DNA of 44,804 nucleotides from Flavobacteriaceae bacterium (GTDB lineage: Bacteria > Bacteroidota > Bacteroidia > Flavobacteriales > Flavobacteriaceae), in assembly GCA_024635765.1 (NCBI GenBank), contig JAGXIE010000010.1, positions 1-44,804 on the forward strand. The letters are read 5' to 3'. Shown in pieces: positions 9,501 to 16,930 of the stretch. The translations under genes were made by a program, and so were the position numbers. The number at the start of each line of letters is the position of its first letter. Within the stretch, counting starts at the first letter, position 1. A model generated the notes under the pieces. That model did no database searches. It saw nothing but the letters and a program-made list of their open reading frames with translations, and was not told the origin of the DNA.

Positions 9501-9666
9501 TAAAAATAATGAAGCTTTCATCATAGACTATAAAACCGGAACCGAAAAAGAGTCTCATATACATCAGGTATCAACCTATCAAGCTACTTTAGAGGAAATG
9601 AATTTTAACGTGTCTAAAAAAATATTGATTTATATTAATGAGGATATTCAGGTAAAAGAATTTTAA
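6508..9666 (+). CDS. AddA/RecB-like UvrD-family helicase-nuclease
   Basis: A large superfamily 1 helicase fused to a PD-(D/E)XK nuclease, expected to process double-strand DNA ends for recombination. The Walker A motif is NASAGSGKTYTL near residue 10, then LTFTNKAVAEMK (motif Ia), HYFIDEFQDTSQLQW (Walker B, motif II), GDAKQAIYRWRGG (motif III), MTIHKSKGLEFPVV (motif V) and LLYVVMTRP (motif VI). The nuclease motif is LRPDRI with Asp993 plus IDYKTG with Asp1007 and Lys1009. The frame is open from a GTG at 6391, but the ATG at 6508 (MSKECAFTIYNASAGSGK) is the natural family start, giving 1052 aa. Its likely AddB partner is at 12444, beyond kbl and ompA. Confidence 0.88.
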   Translation: MSKECAFTIYNASAGSGKTYTLVKEYLKILLKSKSPLAFKSILALTFTNKAVAEMKERIITTLQEFSTELILIEPNSMFSTLIEELELDPKDLHQKSKSILQTIIHNYASFDISTIDKFNHKLIRTFAYDLKLPLNFEVELDTINLLSKAVDKLIDKAGTEKELTKILVDFAIEKADGDKSWDLSYDFNAIAKLLIIENDIPYIDSLRGKTLEDFKVLKSNLSKSVAILESQISQNAQDTLDLIINKGLEFNDFSRGYLPKYFQKFIQGEFNANFDLGWQNDLIDGINLYPKRVSAETSSIIESIQPQLLESFLTTKEQLVKYKFLKNVLKNITPLTVLNSISNTLQELKDENDLLLISEFNSIISKEIKNQPAPFIYERIGEKFKHYFIDEFQDTSQLQWENLIPLIDNVLSGENLKGETGSVMIVGDAKQAIYRWRGGKAEQFIDLYTDGNPFLVEKCVHNLPANYRSLKQIVEFNNSFFNHLSSIVFSNQSHQTIYEESTQNHTLDMEGFIELSFLDIKNKEDNEDKDLLHCQKVLETIIKVQENGFDLKDICIITRKSKEGVAIAEYLSSENIPIISSESLLLQNSPEVNFIISIIALAVQPQNDELKIAMLSYLAEQKLQLDDKHSFYSQLIRLDMKSLFKKLFSWGFHFEFDAFLKLSLYEAVESIVRAYHLNETSNAYIQFFMDEILEYSQKHNASFSGFITHWENKKDKLSIVSPQGNNAVQIMTIHKSKGLEFPVVIFPYANQDIYFDMSPKTWFPVEEKDFNGFSNLFLNMHKDLMEYGKLGETIYNDYRSEMELDAVNLLYVVMTRPIEQLYVISEFILDSKQNEKLTLFSGLIINYLKSVNKWDDHQLTYTFGNPNRKLQSKEPKATVTQGQFICTSKEEHSLTIVTNSGYLWDTAQEKAQEKGNLVHYIMSQINTSTDIPYVFDDFYASGKLNSEQIKELKPLIETIVNHPDLSAYYIEGLAVYNEKDIITKDGEVLRPDRIVVNKNNEAFIIDYKTGTEKESHIHQVSTYQATLEEMNFNVSKKILIYINEDIQVKEF

Positions 9667-9671
9667 ATTTG
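9664..9671 (+). promoter_or_regulatory. Candidate -7 promoter box of kbl
   Basis: TAAATTTG matches TAnnTTTG. It overlaps the stop codon of the AddA-like gene and lies 19 nt before the kbl start. No TTG at the -33 spacing was found. Confidence 0.4.
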
Positions 9672-9690
9672 TCATAAACTCAAAAAAATT

Positions 9691-10884
9691 ATGTACGGAA
9701 AACTACAGCAGCACCTACAAAAAGAATTACAGAACATTAAAGATGATGGGCTCTATAAGGAAGAGCGCATCATTACATCGCCCCAAGGCGCTGAAATAAC
9801 GCTTAATACTGGTGAAACGGTTTTAAATTTCTGCGCCAACAATTACTTGGGTCTTTCTTCTCACATAGAAGTTATACAAGCAGCTAAAGATGCTATGGAT
9901 ACACATGGTTTTGGAATGTCTTCAGTAAGATTCATTTGTGGCACGCAAGATATCCATAAAACTTTGGAACAAAAGATAGCAGAGTTTTATGGAACAGAGG
10001 ACACTATATTATATGCTGCAGCTTTTGATGCTAATGGTGGTGTTTTTGAACCCTTGCTGGGAGAAGAGGATGCCATTATTTCTGACTCCTTGAATCATGC
10101 TTCTATCATTGACGGTGTGCGCCTATGTAAGGCAGCCCGTTATCGCTATCAAAATAGTGATATGAAAGATTTAGAGGCACAACTGGTTGCTGCCAATGAT
10201 AGAGGCTCGCGATTCAAAATCATTGTAACCGATGGTGTGTTCTCGATGGATGGCATGGTTGCTCCTTTAGATAAAATCTGTGATTTAGCAGACAAATATG
10301 ACGCTTTAGTGATGATAGACGAATGTCATGCAACTGGATTTATAGGTGAAACAGGAAGGGGAACTCTAGAATATAAAGGTGTAATGGGGCGCATTGATAT
10401 TATTACGGGAACATTAGGAAAAGCACTTGGAGGAGCAATGGGAGGCTACACTACTGGAAAAAAGGAAATTATCGATATGTTACGCCAACGATCAAGACCT
10501 TATTTGTTTTCAAACTCTTTAGCCCCTGCAATTGTAGGAGCATCTATTAAAGTTTTTGAAATGTTGGCAAAAGATACATCATTACGCGATACTTTAGAAC
10601 AGAACACCTCTTATTTCAAAGCAGGCATAAAAAAAGTTGGGTTCGACATTATAGATGGTGATTCTGCAATTGTTCCCGTGATGCTGTACGATGCCAAATT
10701 ATCACAAACAATGGCAAAAATGCTACTTAAAGAAGGCATATATGTAATAGGTTTCTTTTTCCCGGTTGTTCCAAAAGAAAAGGCTCGGATACGTGTACAA
10801 CTGTCTTCTGCTCATACAAAAGAACACTTGGATAAAGCTATTGAGGCATTTACTAAAGTTGGTAAAAGGCTTGATATTATTTAA
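9691..10884 (+). CDS. kbl: Glycine C-acetyltransferase (2-amino-3-ketobutyrate CoA ligase)
   Basis: PLP enzyme that cleaves 2-amino-3-ketobutyrate with CoA into glycine and acetyl-CoA, the second step of threonine breakdown through threonine dehydrogenase. The 397-aa protein has NYLGLSSH near residue 50, [47 protein letters not shown] with the cofactor-contacting Asp and His, and the PLP lysine in [15 protein letters not shown]. Length and motifs fit Kbl better than BioF or HemA of the same superfamily. No threonine dehydrogenase gene is in the window. Confidence 0.92.
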   Translation: MYGKLQQHLQKELQNIKDDGLYKEERIITSPQGAEITLNTGETVLNFCANNYLGLSSHIEVIQAAKDAMDTHGFGMSSVRFICGTQDIHKTLEQKIAEFYGTEDTILYAAAFDANGGVFEPLLGEEDAIISDSLNHASIIDGVRLCKAARYRYQNSDMKDLEAQLVAANDRGSRFKIIVTDGVFSMDGMVAPLDKICDLADKYDALVMIDECHATGFIGETGRGTLEYKGVMGRIDIITGTLGKALGGAMGGYTTGKKEIIDMLRQRSRPYLFSNSLAPAIVGASIKVFEMLAKDTSLRDTLEQNTSYFKAGIKKVGFDIIDGDSAIVPVMLYDAKLSQTMAKMLLKEGIYVIGFFFPVVPKEKARIRVQLSSAHTKEHLDKAIEAFTKVGKRLDII

Positions 10885-10942
10885 AATCAATCCAAAAACG
10901 TATATTTTAGGGCGAATAATCAATATTTTTATATATTTGTCT

Positions 10943-10972
10943 TTGTTAATTTAATTTAACAACTTACTTTTG
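10943..10972 (+). promoter_or_regulatory. Full Bacteroidota promoter of the OmpA-family gene
   Basis: TTG (10943-10945), exactly 19 nt, then TACTTTTG (10965-10972) match the TTG-N19-TAnnTTTG consensus of Bacteroidota housekeeping promoters. The -7 box is 35 nt before the start codon. A second isolated -7 match, TATATTTG, is at 10932-10939. Confidence 0.75.
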
Positions 10973-11007
10973 CTTACAATTAACACTTAAAATTAAATTA
11001 TTAGAAT

Positions 11008-12372
11008 ATGAAAAATCTTAGCAGATTATTTATTGCGACGTTGCTTTTATTTAGCTTCAGCAACGCTAATGCACAAGATGAGAACAATCCTTGGGCTATT
11101 GGAGTTGGCATCAATGCGGTTGACCTATACCCTGTTGGTGAGGATGCCCCTCAAGGTGGGTATTTTGACGAATACTTCAATTTTGGAGATCATTACAATA
11201 TTTTACCTTCTTTATCTTCAATTTCTGTTTCTAGATACTTAAGTGATGGATTTATATTCACTGCTGCTGGAACAATTAATGAAATTGATAAATTTGGTGA
11301 TGCAACAGCAGCTGACTTATCATATTATGCAGTAGATGGTACAGTTAAATATAGCTTTGGTAACCTGTTAAAAGCATCATGGATTGAGCCTTATTTAGGT
11401 GTTGGTGGAGGTTATACTTGGGTTGATGAAATCGGAGCTGGTACTTTAAATGGTACTGCTGGTTTTAACTTCTGGTTCTCTGAAAACATTGGTTTAACAG
11501 TTCAATCATCTTACAAACATGCTTTCGAAGATTATTTATCTACACATTTCCAACATACTGTCGGCTTAGCAATGAAATTTGGTGGAAAAGACACAGATGG
11601 TGATGGTATATACGATAAAGATGATGCATGTCCAGAAGTACCTGGTTTAGCTGCCTTCAATGGTTGTCCAGATTCTGACGGTGATGGTATCGAAGATGCA
11701 AAAGACGATTGTCCTAATGAAGCTGGTTTAGCTGAATTCAACGGTTGTCCTGATTCTGATGGTGATGGTGTTCCAGATAACAAAGACGTTTGTCCTACTG
11801 TAGCTGGTTTGAAAACTTTAGCTGGATGCCCTGATGCTGACGGTGATGGTGTTGCCGATAAAGATGACGAATGTCCTAATCAAGCCGGTCCTGCTGCCAA
11901 CAAAGGATGCCCTTGGCCTGATACGGATGGTGATGGTGTGTTAGACAAAGATGATAAATGTCCTAACGAAGTTGGAACTGTTGCTAACAACGGATGTCCA
12001 GAAATTGTGCCAACTATATTGGTAATGAAACAATTGAACGAATATGCTAGAACTATCTTATTTGATACTGGGAAAGCAACATTCAAAAAAGAATCAACTC
12101 AAACTTTGGAGTCTATGCATGCGATTTTCCATGAATATCCAAGAGCTAATTTCGTTATAGAAGGATATACTGACAGCGTAGGTTCTGATAAATCAAATCA
12201 ATTGTTGTCTGAAAGAAGAGCCAATGCAGTAAGAGATTGGTTAATCGCAAACGGGATTGATCAAGATCGTTTGACTGCTAAAGGTTTTGGTGAAGAAAAT
12301 CCAATCGACACTAACAAAACTGCTTTTGGTAGAACGAATAATAGACGTGTTGAAGTTAAGCTTACGAACTAA
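11008..12372 (+). CDS. OmpA-family outer-membrane protein with five TSP3 repeats
   Basis: Outer-membrane protein, likely tethering the membrane to peptidoglycan. A 23-residue signal peptide ends in SNANAQ. Residues about 25-190 form a predicted beta-barrel ([13 protein letters not shown]-like strands). Then come five thrombospondin type 3 calcium-binding repeats of the form [15 protein letters not shown], each ending in a Cys-Pro. The C-terminal OmpA domain contains [20 protein letters not shown] and the NNRRVEVK end that binds diaminopimelate. The gene has a consensus promoter and a strong terminator, as expected for an abundant protein. It sits between the two AddAB-like genes. Confidence 0.93.
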   Translation: MKNLSRLFIATLLLFSFSNANAQDENNPWAIGVGINAVDLYPVGEDAPQGGYFDEYFNFGDHYNILPSLSSISVSRYLSDGFIFTAAGTINEIDKFGDATAADLSYYAVDGTVKYSFGNLLKASWIEPYLGVGGGYTWVDEIGAGTLNGTAGFNFWFSENIGLTVQSSYKHAFEDYLSTHFQHTVGLAMKFGGKDTDGDGIYDKDDACPEVPGLAAFNGCPDSDGDGIEDAKDDCPNEAGLAEFNGCPDSDGDGVPDNKDVCPTVAGLKTLAGCPDADGDGVADKDDECPNQAGPAANKGCPWPDTDGDGVLDKDDKCPNEVGTVANNGCPEIVPTILVMKQLNEYARTILFDTGKATFKKESTQTLESMHAIFHEYPRANFVIEGYTDSVGSDKSNQLLSERRANAVRDWLIANGIDQDRLTAKGFGEENPIDTNKTAFGRTNNRRVEVKLTN

Positions 12373-12405
12373 TATTTGTAGGATACTAAAATAAATAAGT
12401 ATAAA

Positions 12406-12434
12406 AACGCTCCGATGTTCGGGGCGTTTTTTAT
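12406..12434 (+). terminator. Intrinsic terminator of the OmpA-family gene
   Basis: AACGCTCCGA (12406-12415) pairs with TCGGGGCGTT (12419-12428) with one T-G pair, followed by six T. It ends 10 nt before the AddB-like start, so the AddB-like gene needs readthrough or a promoter inside this region. Confidence 0.85.
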
Positions 12435-12443
12435 TTTTATCCT

Positions 12444-15209
12444 ATGACAAGTTTTATAGAGGATGTTATAGCCAATTTGAAAAAACAAGATATTGATTTT
12501 TCTGAACTTATCTTTATATTACCAAGTAAGAGAGCAGGCGTATTCTTAACCCATTACCTTTCTAACTCACTCCACAAGACCATCTTTGCTCCACAAATTT
12601 TATCTATTGAAGAGTTCGTCGAAAACCTATCAGATTTAAAGTACATATCAAATACAGAATTACTATTCGAATTTTATGACGTCTATTTAAAGATTACTCC
12701 TAAAGAAGAAGTTGAACCATTTGACTCGTTTTCGAAATGGGCTCAATTGCTCCTTCAGGATTTTAACGAAATTGATCGCTATCTAATTTCTACGGATAAT
12801 ATTTTCGACTATTTGAAAGCTATCAAAGAATTAAATCATTGGTCGCTCGCCCAAGAACAAACAGCATCAGTTAAGAATTATATCTCCTTTTGGTCGCGTT
12901 TGAAAAAATATTATCATCAATTTAAAGACCAATTAATAGCCAATAGAAAAGGTTATCAAGGATTGGTTTACCGAGAGGCAGTTGATGGTATAGAGCATTA
13001 TATCGCTTCAAACTTAAACACAAAACATATTTTTATTGGTTTTAACGCTTTGAACAAAGCAGAAGAAATAATTATCCAGGAATTACTTCAACAAGATTTA
13101 GCTTCCATTTACTGGGATATTGACCAAACCTTCATGAATAACCCAATTCATGATGCTGGTCTATTTATGCGTTCCCATAAAGCAAATTGGTCATTTTTTG
13201 ATAAGCATCCATTTAATTGGATTAAGTCTCATTACAGTGACAATAAGAATATCGAAATAATTGGTACACCAAAAAATATTGGTCAAGTTAAACATATCGG
13301 AGAACTCTTGGACACTTTAAATAACAGGCCAGATGGTATTAAGGACACCGCTATCGTGCTTGGTGATGAAACCCTATTGATACCATTACTCAACAGTATC
13401 CCAAAAGGGATTGATGCCATTAACATTACAATGGGACTACCCATAAAGGCAGTTCCTCTAGCATCATTATTCGAAGAGTTATTCCAAATCCATAAAAAAA
13501 AGTCCTCTAATTTTTACTATAAGGAAGTTGTTTCTATTCTTTCACATCAATTTATCAAACCATTATTAGATTTTGAAAATGACAACTATTCTGATCGTAT
13601 TATTGAACACATTCAAAATAATAATATCGTTTATCTCTCTTTAGAAAAATTAAAAGATTTAGCGAAGCCAACAGATTATATTATTGATTTACTTTTTAAT
13701 TCCTGGGATGATCATCCGGAAAAAGCAGTGAGCCAATGTTCAAAATTGATATTAAAAATAAAAGATTTTCTTGATATTGAAAAATCCAGAAACCTATTGG
13801 CGTTAGAATATTTATACCGTTTTAATGAAATTTTTAATGAATTACGATTACTAAATACAACCTATCAACATATCAATAACATAAACACTTTATTGAGTCT
13901 CTATAAAGAGCTGTTGAAGAGCGAAACATTAGATTTTAAGGGAGAACCTTTACGTGGACTACAAATTATGGGGATGTTGGAATCCCGCGTACTCGATTTT
14001 GACACGGTTATTATTTCATCTGTTAATGAAGGCATTCTTCCGTCAGGAAAAAGTAACAATTCATTTATTCCGTTTGATGTTAAGATTGAAAACGGACTAC
14101 CAACTTACAAAGAAAAAGATGCGGTCTATACCTATCATTTTTATCGATTACTACAACGAGCCAAGAACATTTATATCATCTACAATACAGAGCCAGATGT
14201 TTTAAACGGAGGCGAAAAAAGCCGCTTTATCACCCAATTGGAGATCGAAAAATTGCACTCTATAAACCACTACCTTGTGTCTCCAAAGGTGCCATCAATT
14301 CATCCCTCACTCAAAGTCGTCAAAAAAACAGCATCGGTCATCAACACCATAAAAACCATCGCCGAAAAGGGATTTTCACCTTCGTCATTGACCAATTACA
14401 TTCGCAACCCTATCGATTTCTATTATGAAAAGATTTTGGGTATTAAAAATTATGATGAAGTGGAAGAAACGGTTGCGGCCAATACCTTGGGCACTGTCAT
14501 CCATCAAACCTTGGAAGACTTCTATAAGCCAATAGTCAACGATGTATTGACAGAATTACATTTGGAAACTATGAAGCAATCTATTGACAAAACGGTCGAA
14601 GGACACTTTAAATCCTATTATAAAGAGGGTGATATTACAAAAGGCAAAAACCTTATCATATTTGAAATCGCAAAAAGATATGTGGATAATTTCTTGAATA
14701 AAGAACTCGAAACGGTTCGTGCCGGAAATGTAATTAAGATCATTGCTTTAGAAAAAGAAATTAGAGTGCCTTTTGAAATTCCTGAATTAGATTTTCCTGT
14801 TTACTTAAGGGGAACCGTAGATAGAATAGATGAATACAATGGTGTGACTCGCATTATCGACTACAAAACCGGAAAAGTGGATCAAAACAAAGTTGAAATA
14901 GTCAATTGGGAAGACCTCACTACTGACTATGATAAATTTAGTAAAAGCTTTCAGGTATTAAGCTATGCTTATATGTTGAATGAAATAGATCAATTTTCGG
15001 GTTCGTTACAGGGAGGAATCATCTCGTTTAAAAATCTACAAGGTGATTATTTTTTGAAATTTGCCAAAAAAGATAAATCTGGCAATGGAGCAGTTAAAGA
15101 CCATAACATTACCAACAATACTTTAGATGAATTTGCATCACAGCTTAAAGGTCTCATCTTGGAAATTTGTAACCCTGAAATCAATTTTATTGAAAAATTA
15201 TTAAAATAG
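12444..15209 (+). CDS. AddB-like PD-(D/E)XK nuclease
   Basis: Probable partner of the AddA-like protein in DNA end resection. The 921-aa protein starts MTSFIEDVIANLKKQDIDF and quickly reaches LIFILPSKRAGVFLTHYL, which resembles the helicase motif Ia region. No Walker A precedes it, so the N-terminal helicase fold looks inactive as an ATPase. The C-terminal nuclease motif is intact: LRGTVDRIDEYNG with Asp793 and IIDYKTG with Asp806 and Lys808. No four-cysteine iron-sulfur signature like that of Bacillus AddB was seen. It starts 71 nt after ompA. Family membership is fairly sure; the partnership is inferred from position. Confidence 0.8.
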   Translation: MTSFIEDVIANLKKQDIDFSELIFILPSKRAGVFLTHYLSNSLHKTIFAPQILSIEEFVENLSDLKYISNTELLFEFYDVYLKITPKEEVEPFDSFSKWAQLLLQDFNEIDRYLISTDNIFDYLKAIKELNHWSLAQEQTASVKNYISFWSRLKKYYHQFKDQLIANRKGYQGLVYREAVDGIEHYIASNLNTKHIFIGFNALNKAEEIIIQELLQQDLASIYWDIDQTFMNNPIHDAGLFMRSHKANWSFFDKHPFNWIKSHYSDNKNIEIIGTPKNIGQVKHIGELLDTLNNRPDGIKDTAIVLGDETLLIPLLNSIPKGIDAINITMGLPIKAVPLASLFEELFQIHKKKSSNFYYKEVVSILSHQFIKPLLDFENDNYSDRIIEHIQNNNIVYLSLEKLKDLAKPTDYIIDLLFNSWDDHPEKAVSQCSKLILKIKDFLDIEKSRNLLALEYLYRFNEIFNELRLLNTTYQHINNINTLLSLYKELLKSETLDFKGEPLRGLQIMGMLESRVLDFDTVIISSVNEGILPSGKSNNSFIPFDVKIENGLPTYKEKDAVYTYHFYRLLQRAKNIYIIYNTEPDVLNGGEKSRFITQLEIEKLHSINHYLVSPKVPSIHPSLKVVKKTASVINTIKTIAEKGFSPSSLTNYIRNPIDFYYEKILGIKNYDEVEETVAANTLGTVIHQTLEDFYKPIVNDVLTELHLETMKQSIDKTVEGHFKSYYKEGDITKGKNLIIFEIAKRYVDNFLNKELETVRAGNVIKIIALEKEIRVPFEIPELDFPVYLRGTVDRIDEYNGVTRIIDYKTGKVDQNKVEIVNWEDLTTDYDKFSKSFQVLSYAYMLNEIDQFSGSLQGGIISFKNLQGDYFLKFAKKDKSGNGAVKDHNITNNTLDEFASQLKGLILEICNPEINFIEKLLK

Positions 15210-15241
15210 ATTTGTTGGTTTTAAAATCAAGATTAAATAAT

Positions 15242-15279
15242 AAAAAAACCCTTGTAAAATCAATGCTTACAAGGGTTTT
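15242..15279 (-). terminator. Terminator of tRNA-Ala, possibly bidirectional
   Basis: An 11-bp stem, AACCCTTGTAA (15248-15258) with TTACAAGGGTT (15267-15277), has seven A on its left and four T on its right. On the reverse strand it is a strong terminator just after the tRNA. On the forward strand it may weakly stop transcripts from the AddB-like gene. Confidence 0.85.
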
Positions 15280-15282
15280 CTG

Positions 15283-15356
15283 TGGAGAAGATGGGATTCG
15301 AACCCACGACCTCTTGGCTGCCAGCCAAGCGCTCTAGCCAACTGAGCTACATCCCC
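15283..15356 (-). tRNA. tRNA-Ala (anticodon GGC)
   Basis: The reverse strand gives a 74-nt cloverleaf: acceptor GGGGATG, D arm GCTC/GAGC, anticodon stem CTTGG/CCAAG with loop CTGGCAG (anticodon GGC), T arm GTGGG TTCGAAT CCCAT, 3' acceptor CTTCTCC and discriminator A. The G3-U70 wobble, the main alanine identity element, is present. There is a U6-U67 mismatch in the acceptor stem. CCA is not encoded. It is transcribed toward a strong terminator. Confidence 0.96.
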
Positions 15357-15430
15357 CTCTATGTTAACGAACCGTGCTCACAGCGGTTTGCCTTTATTTT
15401 ACAAAAAATGATTTACCTGTAAAAACAGCA

Positions 15431-15438
15431 CAAATGTA
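15431..15438 (-). promoter_or_regulatory. Possible -7 box for tRNA-Ala
   Basis: The reverse strand reads TACATTTG, matching TAnnTTTG, 75 nt before the tRNA 5' end. The distance is long and no -33 TTG is seen, so this is tentative. Confidence 0.25.
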
Positions 15439-15480
15439 TACATTTTAGTGTAAAAACCTACTACAAACTTTTGTCAACTT

Positions 15481-16785
15481 CTAGTCTTTTAGATACTGAC
15501 CAATTTTATCAACAATTGACTCTTCAAAATCGCTAATATTTAAATAGAACTCTTTGTTTTGTTCCATGAATTTCTTCAGCTTTTTATTGTTTTTCCAAAG
15601 TAACACTTTACCATTTAAGACATTTGCTCCTGAATAGACGAGCATATGTCCTAAAAACAAATCCCTTTCTAAAGGTTGAACTTGGAGTGAAAATTGTGAA
15701 AAGGAGGTATTCTTTTCACTAAATTCAGAAATGAGGTAGTTCTCGGTTCTACTTATTCTACCAATTCCTTTGAAGTTGGTGTTGTTGACTTTAAATTTTA
15801 ATTCCCCGAGTTCATTTATAATCTCAAAAAAAACAGGAATCAAATAGTTGTTTTTATCCAAATAGAACCCTAGATAATCACCAATTAGAAAATAGACGAT
15901 TTCCAATCGGTTCAAGGAAACTGAAAGATCTGAATCTTTATGGGGTAAAATCCCATCTACTTCCATACGTTGAGAATAGAGATAATGATGGAAAATCGGA
16001 TTGATTTCCTTACTTCTAACTTTGTCATTTTGTTCATCAGCATCATTTACCTGCTCAAAAACCAATTTTCCAATCACAGGATTATTGCTTCTATCAAAAC
16101 CACAATAGGCACCCAATAATACTGGTTTTGTTTGCATATTATTACCATAGAATATATTAACAAAACATTCTTTATTTAAACTTGAATTCTCTTTACTGAA
16201 GTAAAAAGATAATGCACTCTCCCCCGTAGGAACGCATTTACCGAAGTAACTATAAAATGTAGGTTCATAGTTTTTTTCCCAATATAAAATTTCCCATGAA
16301 GCTGTTTTCATTTTATAAATGGTGAATTTAGACTTTATGTAGTATTGCCTATCCTCTACATAATAACCAACATAATAGAGAGCGTCAATATCATTTGATA
16401 CTTCATGAAAATTACTTCCTTCTTCTTTTCGGATCTCTGGACTTAAAAATGGAGAGTTATTAAGATATTGGGTATAACTATCATATCCAACGGTAAGTAT
16501 TAAAAGTGATAAATAGTCCCTTCTTAACTTTATAAATTTAGCATTACCTTTTTCAGCTTCCCTAGTTTTATTATATAAATATTTCCCATTGATCCATTGT
16601 CCTGTAACCTCTGTTATAAATCCTTTTATGCTTGGACGCTTTTCATCGTAACTTCCAAAACCGTATAATTGAAATACTGTGAGAGTTTTTGTTTCTAAAG
16701 AATAAAATTTAGAAAAAGTGGTCAAAAGTTCCGTGTGAAGACTTAACATAAAGCCATTCGATATCTCAATTCCTCTATTATTCAT
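15481..16785 (-). CDS. Unrecognised 434-aa protein with an internally duplicated beta-rich domain
   Basis: No function could be assigned. It has no signal peptide or membrane segment, so it is probably cytosolic. Residues 1-115 look mostly helical and end in LTVGYDSYTQYL. Two related beta-rich units follow. Unit 1 (about 137-245) runs from YYVGYYVEDR to VLLGAYCGFD and NPVIGKLVFEQ. Unit 2 (about 303-397) runs from DYLGFYLDKN to LFLGHMLVYS and NVLNGKVLLWK. Both contain a GK or GR dipeptide and an F-S-rich strand at matching places. It resembles, from memory only, uncharacterised Bacteroidota proteins with an N-terminal helical module. It stands alone between tRNA-Ala and the divergent hyu cluster; a regulatory link to the cluster is possible but unsupported by any DNA-binding motif I can see. 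Confidence 0.75.
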   Translation of the reverse strand: MNNRGIEISNGFMLSLHTELLTTFSKFYSLETKTLTVFQLYGFGSYDEKRPSIKGFITEVTGQWINGKYLYNKTREAEKGNAKFIKLRRDYLSLLILTVGYDSYTQYLNNSPFLSPEIRKEEGSNFHEVSNDIDALYYVGYYVEDRQYYIKSKFTIYKMKTASWEILYWEKNYEPTFYSYFGKCVPTGESALSFYFSKENSSLNKECFVNIFYGNNMQTKPVLLGAYCGFDRSNNPVIGKLVFEQVNDADEQNDKVRSKEINPIFHHYLYSQRMEVDGILPHKDSDLSVSLNRLEIVYFLIGDYLGFYLDKNNYLIPVFFEIINELGELKFKVNNTNFKGIGRISRTENYLISEFSEKNTSFSQFSLQVQPLERDLFLGHMLVYSGANVLNGKVLLWKNNKKLKKFMEQNKEFYLNISDFEESIVDKIGQYLKD

Positions 16786-16818
16786 TTTATTAAAATTATT
16801 AACGTTAATAAAAATAAG

Positions 16819-16882
16819 TTAATTCCATTTTAATTCCTATTATAAATTAATAATATGAAATTAACAGGAATGATGGAATTAA
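16819..16882. promoter_or_regulatory. Imperfect inverted repeat between the divergent unknown gene and TonB receptor
   Basis: TTAATTCCAT (16819-16828) is the exact reverse complement of ATGGAATTAA (16873-16882). The arms extend inward: ATTCCTATT on the left matches AACAGGAAT on the right with one mismatch and a 3-nt length difference. A candidate -7 box for the receptor lies 15 nt right of the right arm. A weaker box for the unknown gene (TATTTTTA on the reverse strand, 16809-16816) lies just left of the left arm. The position is suited to an operator controlling both genes. Confidence 0.5.
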
Positions 16883-16896
16883 TAAAATTCTATTAA

Positions 16897-16904
16897 TAGG
16901 TTTG
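16897..16904 (+). promoter_or_regulatory. Candidate -7 promoter box of the hyu cluster
   Basis: TAGGTTTG matches TAnnTTTG, 26 nt before the receptor start codon. The -33 region would overlap or abut the right arm of the inverted repeat ending at 16882. Confidence 0.45.
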
Positions 16905-16930
16905 TTTTGACTAACTTAAAATATTTGAAA

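Noticed and set aside
10932-10939. TATATTTG as the main promoter of the OmpA-family gene
   Set aside because: The TACTTTTG box at 10965-10972 has a TTG at the ideal 19-nt spacing and is closer to the gene, so it is the better candidate.
11590-12000. Regularly spaced repeats that could be taken for a CRISPR array
   Set aside because: They are in-frame TSP3 protein repeats within a coding sequence, with diverged copies and no true spacers.
11532-12086. Serine/proline-rich reverse-strand frames inside the OmpA-family gene
   Set aside because: They are the antisense of the regular calcium-binding repeats, whose repetitive codons keep the opposite strand open.
15283-16785. An integrated element using tRNA-Ala as attachment site
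   Set aside because: No integrase, no repeated tRNA 3' end and no mobile genes are seen near the tRNA. The unknown gene alone is not evidence of integration.
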